A stretch of 64,000 nucleotides of DNA from Thalassospira profundimaris (GTDB lineage: Bacteria > Pseudomonadota > Alphaproteobacteria > Rhodospirillales > Thalassospiraceae). Position 1 is the stretch's first letter; every line of letters begins with the position of its first letter. Positions 60,507 through 64,000 of this stretch are shown here, piece after piece. Below the pieces are notes generated by a model, which made no database searches, was not told where the DNA came from, and worked only from the letters and a program-made list of their open reading frames with translations. Both the position numbers and the translations under genes were made by a program. The DNA lies in the NCBI RefSeq assembly GCF_003326795.1, contig NZ_JPWI01000003.1, forward strand, positions 186,001-250,000. The letters are read 5' to 3'.

Positions 60507-62339
60507 TTATCGCCGCCCGTCCATGACATCAAGAAATGCCAACCCGTACTGATCAAGTTTCTTGATCCCGACGCCGTTGATCGATGCCATGTCCTCAAGC
60601 GTGCGGGGCTTGAACCGGACCATTTCCCATAATGTGCGGTCACTAAAGATCACATAGGGCGGGACATTCTGGCTGGTTGCCAGTTCTCGGCGCATGGTGC
60701 GCAGGCGTTCCCACAAATCCCGGTCCTCTTCATTTTCAAATTCGGTGTCGAAGTCTCTCAGGCGCTTGGTCATGGCGCGTTTGCTTTCGCCCGGATCCTT
60801 GCGCATTTCGACGACTTTCTCGCCGCGCAGGACAGGACGGGACTCTTCGGTCAGGTAAACACCGCCATGGCCTTCGACATCGACCTGCAGATATCCCATC
60901 GCAAGAAGTTGACGGAAAACCGAGCGCCATTGCGGTTGGGCGATATCCTTGCCGATGCCATAGACCGAAAGATCATCATGGCCGTTTTGCCGGATTTTCT
61001 CGGTTTTGCGCCCCATCAGAACTTCGATTACATGTGCCGGACCAAAGCGCTGACCGGTACGATATACCGCCGATAATGCCTTGCGCGAAGCATCGGTCGC
61101 ATCCCATGTTTCGACCGGTTCAAGGCAAGTGTCGCAATTGCCGCACGGTTTGTGCTGGTCTTCACCGAAATAGGACAGGATCACCTGACGTCGGCATTTG
61201 GTGGTTTCGGCCAAACCGACCAAGGCATCAAGTTTGCGCGATTCAATACGTTTTTGGGCTTCGGGGGCGTCGGAACTTGCCACCATGCTTCGGATCGAAA
61301 CAATATCTGACAGGTCGTAATTCATCCAGGCATTCGCCGGAAGTCCGTCACGCCCGGCGCGCCCGGTTTCCTGATAATAGGCTTCCATGCTTTTGGGCAG
61401 GTTAAGATGGGCAACAAACCGGACATTGGGTTTGTCGATGCCCATGCCAAAGGCAACTGTTGCGCAAATGATCAGGCCGTCTTCGCGCAGGAACCTGTCC
61501 TGATGAAGTTGCCGGGTTTCTTGCGTCAGGCCCGCATGATAGGGCAAGGCAGGGCGCCCGTTATCGGTAAGCCATTGCGCAACATCTTCGGTTTTGCGAC
61601 GCGACAGGCAATAGACGATCCCGGCATCTTCGGGGTGTTCACGATTAAGAAACGACAACAGTCGCTGCTTGGAATTGCCCTTGGTTTCAATGCGATATGT
61701 GATGTTCGGACGATCAAAGCCGGTAATAAAGCATTCGGCATCGGTCAGATGCAGGTTTTCGGCGATGTCTTTGCGGGTCGGTGTATCTGCCGTTGCAGTC
61801 AGTGCAATGCGTGGCACATGGGCAAAACGCGTTGGCAACAAATCCAGACGCCGATATTCCGGTCTGAAGTCATGACCCCATTGCGAAACGCAGTGCGCCT
61901 CGTCAATTGCAAACAGCGAAATGCTGATTTGGTCGAGCAGATTAAGAAACCGGTCCGTCGCAAAACGTTCGGGTGCGACATACAGAAGATCAATGTCCCC
62001 ATCAACTGCGCGGGCCTCGATCTCGCGTGCGGCATCCGGCGCCAGTGTCGAGTTGATGAAGGCTGCTTTCACACCAAGCTGGCTAAGTGCGTCGACCTGA
62101 TCTTTCATCAAGGCAATCAGAGGCGACACCACAACGGCCGTTCCCGGGCGGCAAAGGGCTGGAACCTGATAACACAGCGATTTTCCGCCACCGGTTGGCA
62201 TCAGGACGAGCGCATCATTGCCGGCAATCACATGATCAATGATTTCAGCCTGTTGACCGCGAAAGCTGTCATAACCAAAGACCTCGCGCAGGACGTCTAT
62301 CGGCAGACGTTGTACGGGTCGGTCGAGCAGGTCGTTCAT
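60507..62339 (-). CDS. recQ: ATP-dependent DNA helicase RecQ
   Basis: 3'-5' helicase of the RecF recombination pathway. 610 residues: Walker A MPTGGGKS (47-54), DEAH box (146-149), the Zn-binding RQC region with [12 protein letters not shown] and CGNCDTC, and a C-terminal HRDC domain ([19 protein letters not shown], ending MDGRR). ATG 62339 ([13 protein letters not shown]) fits related proteins; the open frame to 62402 overlaps the upstream gene. It lies 19 nt downstream of the uracil-DNA glycosylase gene. Confidence 0.96.
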   Translation of the reverse strand: MNDLLDRPVQRLPIDVLREVFGYDSFRGQQAEIIDHVIAGNDALVLMPTGGGKSLCYQVPALCRPGTAVVVSPLIALMKDQVDALSQLGVKAAFINSTLAPDAAREIEARAVDGDIDLLYVAPERFATDRFLNLLDQISISLFAIDEAHCVSQWGHDFRPEYRRLDLLPTRFAHVPRIALTATADTPTRKDIAENLHLTDAECFITGFDRPNITYRIETKGNSKQRLLSFLNREHPEDAGIVYCLSRRKTEDVAQWLTDNGRPALPYHAGLTQETRQLHQDRFLREDGLIICATVAFGMGIDKPNVRFVAHLNLPKSMEAYYQETGRAGRDGLPANAWMNYDLSDIVSIRSMVASSDAPEAQKRIESRKLDALVGLAETTKCRRQVILSYFGEDQHKPCGNCDTCLEPVETWDATDASRKALSAVYRTGQRFGPAHVIEVLMGRKTEKIRQNGHDDLSVYGIGKDIAQPQWRSVFRQLLAMGYLQVDVEGHGGVYLTEESRPVLRGEKVVEMRKDPGESKRAMTKRLRDFDTEFENEEDRDLWERLRTMRRELATSQNVPPYVIFSDRTLWEMVRFKPRTLEDMASINGVGIKKLDQYGLAFLDVMDGRR

Positions 62340-62358
62340 AGGTGATGAATCAGGCAAA

Positions 62359-63000
62359 TTAACCGTCCAGATGTGCGCGGATGTCGGCAAAGACGTTTTC
62401 AAACATCTCTGGCGTCAGGCGATAGGTCTGGGTGTTGTAGCGCGAACAGTGATAGCTATCAAACAATGTGATGCCATTTTCCATTTTATGTGACGCCCCA
62501 TGGGCAAATTTAAGCGATGAAAGCTTAAGCCCGAAGGTGCGTAACATGGCTTGATGGGCAACCTGTCCAAGACACAGGATGGCTGAAAGGTTTTCCATCG
62601 AGGCAAATTCGCTGATCAGAAACGGTCGGCACGCATTGGCCTCAGGCCCGGTTGGTTTGTTTTCAGGCGGCACGCATTTCACCGCATTGGTAATCCGGCA
62701 ATCAAGAAGTTCAAGCCCGTCATCAGGCCGCTTGTCATAGGTGCCCTTGGCAAATCCAAACTTCTTGAGCGTGTCATACAAAAGGTCCCCGGCATAGTCA
62801 CCCGTAAAGGGACGTCCGGTGGCATTCGCCCCCTTAAGACCCGGTGCCAGACCGACAATCAGCAACCGGGCATTGATCGGTCCGAACGGGCGAACCGGGC
62901 CGTTATAGAATTGCGGAAACTTTTCCTGATTGGCGCGTCTGAATTCGACAAGACGCGGGCAAAGCTGGCAATCGATATCGGGTTGCTGGTAGGCGGTCAT
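62359..63000 (-). CDS. Uracil-DNA glycosylase, family 5-like, iron-sulfur
   Basis: 213 residues. Four Cys spaced as in Fe-S uracil-DNA glycosylases: Cys11 and Cys14 (CQLC), Cys109 and Cys124. Motif A is [19 protein letters not shown] (50-68), which has Ala where family 1 has the catalytic Asp, as in family 5 (UdgB); motif B is YHCSRYNT. It removes uracil and possibly other deaminated bases. ATG at 63000. It forms a minus-strand unit with the NYN gene and recQ. Confidence 0.93.
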   Translation of the reverse strand: MTAYQQPDIDCQLCPRLVEFRRANQEKFPQFYNGPVRPFGPINARLLIVGLAPGLKGANATGRPFTGDYAGDLLYDTLKKFGFAKGTYDKRPDDGLELLDCRITNAVKCVPPENKPTGPEANACRPFLISEFASMENLSAILCLGQVAHQAMLRTFGLKLSSLKFAHGASHKMENGITLFDSYHCSRYNTQTYRLTPEMFENVFADIRAHLDG

Positions 63001-63019
63001 GGCATGTCTGACATTTTTG

Positions 63020-63045
63020 CCGGTTACGGTGAAGGCCGTAACCGG
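63020..63045. other. Perfect 10-bp hairpin between the NYN and UDG genes
   Basis: CCGGTTACGG (63020-63029) pairs with CCGTAACCGG (63036-63045) around TGAAGG. There is no T tract in the direction of transcription. It lies 20 nt before the UDG start and could affect its expression. Confidence 0.45.
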
Positions 63046-63077
63046 TCGTGATCACGATAGGTGGTGTCGGATCTCAA

Positions 63078-63686
63078 TTACTCGAAATCGAAATCATCAA
63101 GTTCCGGATGATCGGGATGGTCATCAATGTCAGGATGATCGTCATCGCGGCGTGGCTGAACCTTACGGGCGATGGTGCCTTCAAGTTCGGTCAGTTCGAT
63201 AAAGTTATCGGCCTGACGGCGCAATTCATCGGCCACCATCGGCGGGTTGGATTTCACCGTCGAGACAACAGTGACGCGGACACCTTTGCGCTGCACGGCA
63301 TCAACAAGGCGGCGGAAGTCACCGTCGCCTGAGAAAATAACAACATGATCAAGGTGTTGTGCCATTTCCATGACGTCAATTGCCAACTCGATATCCATGT
63401 TGCCCTTGATCTTGCGGCGACCGGCGGCATCGGTGAATTCCTTGGTCGGTTTGGTGACCATGGTATAGCCGTTATAATCAAGCCAATCGACCAGCGGGCG
63501 GATCGGGGAATATTCCTGATCTTCAATCAGGGCTGTGTAGTAGAAAGCGCGGATAAGTTGCCCTTTTTGGGCGAAAAGATCCAAAAGACGTTTGTAATCA
63601 ATGTCAAAGCCAAGGGATCTTGCAGCGGCATAAAGATTCGAGCCGTCAATAAACAGCCCGATGCGTTCCTGCGGGTAAAAAATCAT
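63078..63686 (-). CDS. NYN/LabA-like (DUF88) PIN-fold protein
   Basis: 202 residues. The NYN domain shows IGLFIDGSNLYAAAR (Asp14), DIELAIDVMEM and VVIFSGDGDFRRLVD, the acidic metal-binding residues of PIN-like RNases. The last 20 residues are Asp/His/Pro-rich (DDDHPDIDDHPDHPE). Probably an RNA-acting nuclease; substrate unknown. ATG 63686 follows GAGGA. It heads the minus-strand unit NYN-UDG-recQ and is divergent from folK. Confidence 0.92.
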   Translation of the reverse strand: MIFYPQERIGLFIDGSNLYAAARSLGFDIDYKRLLDLFAQKGQLIRAFYYTALIEDQEYSPIRPLVDWLDYNGYTMVTKPTKEFTDAAGRRKIKGNMDIELAIDVMEMAQHLDHVVIFSGDGDFRRLVDAVQRKGVRVTVVSTVKSNPPMVADELRRQADNFIELTELEGTIARKVQPRRDDDHPDIDDHPDHPELDDFDFE

Positions 63687-63713
63687 CCTGAAATTCCTCA
63701 AACATCAAATTTA

Positions 63714-63742
63714 ATTATACAGTTCCAAAAAATACGGAACAC
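63714..63742 (-). promoter_or_regulatory. Candidate promoter and inverted repeat upstream of the NYN gene
   Basis: On the minus strand TATAAT lies at 63714-63719 and GTGTTC, a poor -35, 17 nt upstream (63737-63742). An inverted repeat GTTCC (63722-63726) and GGAAC (63736-63740) fills the spacer and could be an operator. Confidence 0.4.
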
Positions 63743-63895
63743 TCAATCTTTACCGTGGCTAGAGGGACAAAGAAAGGCGAAAATATCGTAGACAGAGTAT
63801 GATGGCTCCCTTAGATATGCCGTCTTTCACGCGCGGCGGGAATGACCCTTTGCGCAAAGAGCTGCCTGCTATCCACTGAACTGAAAGTCTGCTTT

Positions 63896-64000
63896 GTGAG
63901 CACGCCGTCACCAGCCACCACCAGTGCATCGTCGCATGACGCCATACTGATTGCCTTTGGTGCCAATCTGCCTACTCAGGAATATGGTGCGCCTGCGCAA
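63896..64000 (+). CDS. folK: 5' end of folK, dihydropteridine pyrophosphokinase (partial)
   Basis: Thirty-five codons from GTG 63896 to the window edge. After a short variable N-terminus, AILIAFGANLP matches the first strand of HPPK (HppK/FolK), which pyrophosphorylates hydroxymethyl-dihydropterin in folate synthesis. folK follows the NYN gene in many Alphaproteobacteria, usually before rpoZ. An in-frame ATG at 63842 would add 18 residues (MTLCAKSCLLSTELKVCF) not typical of the family. Confidence 0.75.
   Translation, partial: MSTPSPATTSASSHDAILIAFGANLPTQEYGAPAQ

Overview
The window reads as the chromosome of an alphaproteobacterium of the Rhodospirillales type, most likely Thalassospira or a close relative. 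Three things support this: the gene order (mce/DUF1467/proS/lolCD/dnaE, rpsB to lpxB, pdhABC-lpd-lipA, recQ-UDG-NYN-folK), a GC content near 55 %, and family variants typical of the group (short bacterial ProRS, LpxI instead of LpxH, a lipoyl domain on PDH E1-beta, a GTTC-N7-GTTC SOS box). The genus is inferred from gene order and protein style only; no database search was possible. Almost all of the window is core housekeeping DNA. I see no prophage, insertion sequence, CRISPR array, rRNA, tRNA, toxin-antitoxin pair or defence island.

Layout. 1-2.8 kb: tail of a probable mce, a DUF1467 membrane protein, a secreted protein of unknown function and proS. 2.9-8.5 kb: lolC-lolD (lipoprotein export) and dnaE. 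8.7-23.1 kb: a 15-gene plus-strand run, rpsB-tsf-pyrH-frr-uppS-cdsA-dxr-rseP-bamA-skp-lpxD-fabZ-lpxA-lpxI-lpxB. It joins translation, nucleotide, isoprenoid and phospholipid synthesis to outer-membrane protein assembly and lipid A synthesis, with many 1-20 nt overlaps. 23.1-32.7 kb: a glyoxalase, then minus-strand gltA and gltX, plus-strand comEC, and minus-strand lexA, moaC, trpC, trpD and trpG. 32.9-37.7 kb: a plus-strand divergent polysaccharide deacetylase sits between trpG and trpE and splits the trp genes; ppiD lies upstream of trpE. 38.0-51.5 kb: tpiA, secG, pyrG, kdsA, eno, an FtsB-like protein, then pdhA-pdhB-pdhC-lpd-lipA and a Coq10/RatA-type protein. 51.6-57.5 kb: cinA and pgpA (minus), an M23 peptidase overlapping a bactofilin (plus), a HAD dehalogenase and a soluble-type lytic transglycosylase (minus). 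57.7-64 kb: dapA, smpB, a sulfite-oxidase-like molybdoprotein overlapping an exported glutathione peroxidase, then recQ, a family-5 uracil-DNA glycosylase and a NYN-domain protein on the minus strand, and the first 35 codons of folK.

How the genes work together. Three themes recur. Envelope biogenesis: LolCD, BamA, Skp, RseP, LpxABDI, KdsA, UppS, the M23 peptidase, bactofilin and SLT. The pyruvate node and lower glycolysis: TpiA, Eno, PdhABC, Lpd, LipA, GltA. Anthranilate/tryptophan synthesis: TrpE, G, D, C. Intrinsic terminators bound most transcription units and several serve convergent genes from both sides.

I found no convincing new multi-gene system. The best leads are regulatory: a perfect CtrA-type box upstream of the M23-bactofilin pair; an orphan minus-strand terminator with a possible small gene or RNA at 0.47-0.7 kb; a perfect 16-bp hairpin between lolD and dnaE; a palindrome in the ppiD promoter region; a 551-nt non-coding leader in front of pdhA; and the split trp genes without moeA.
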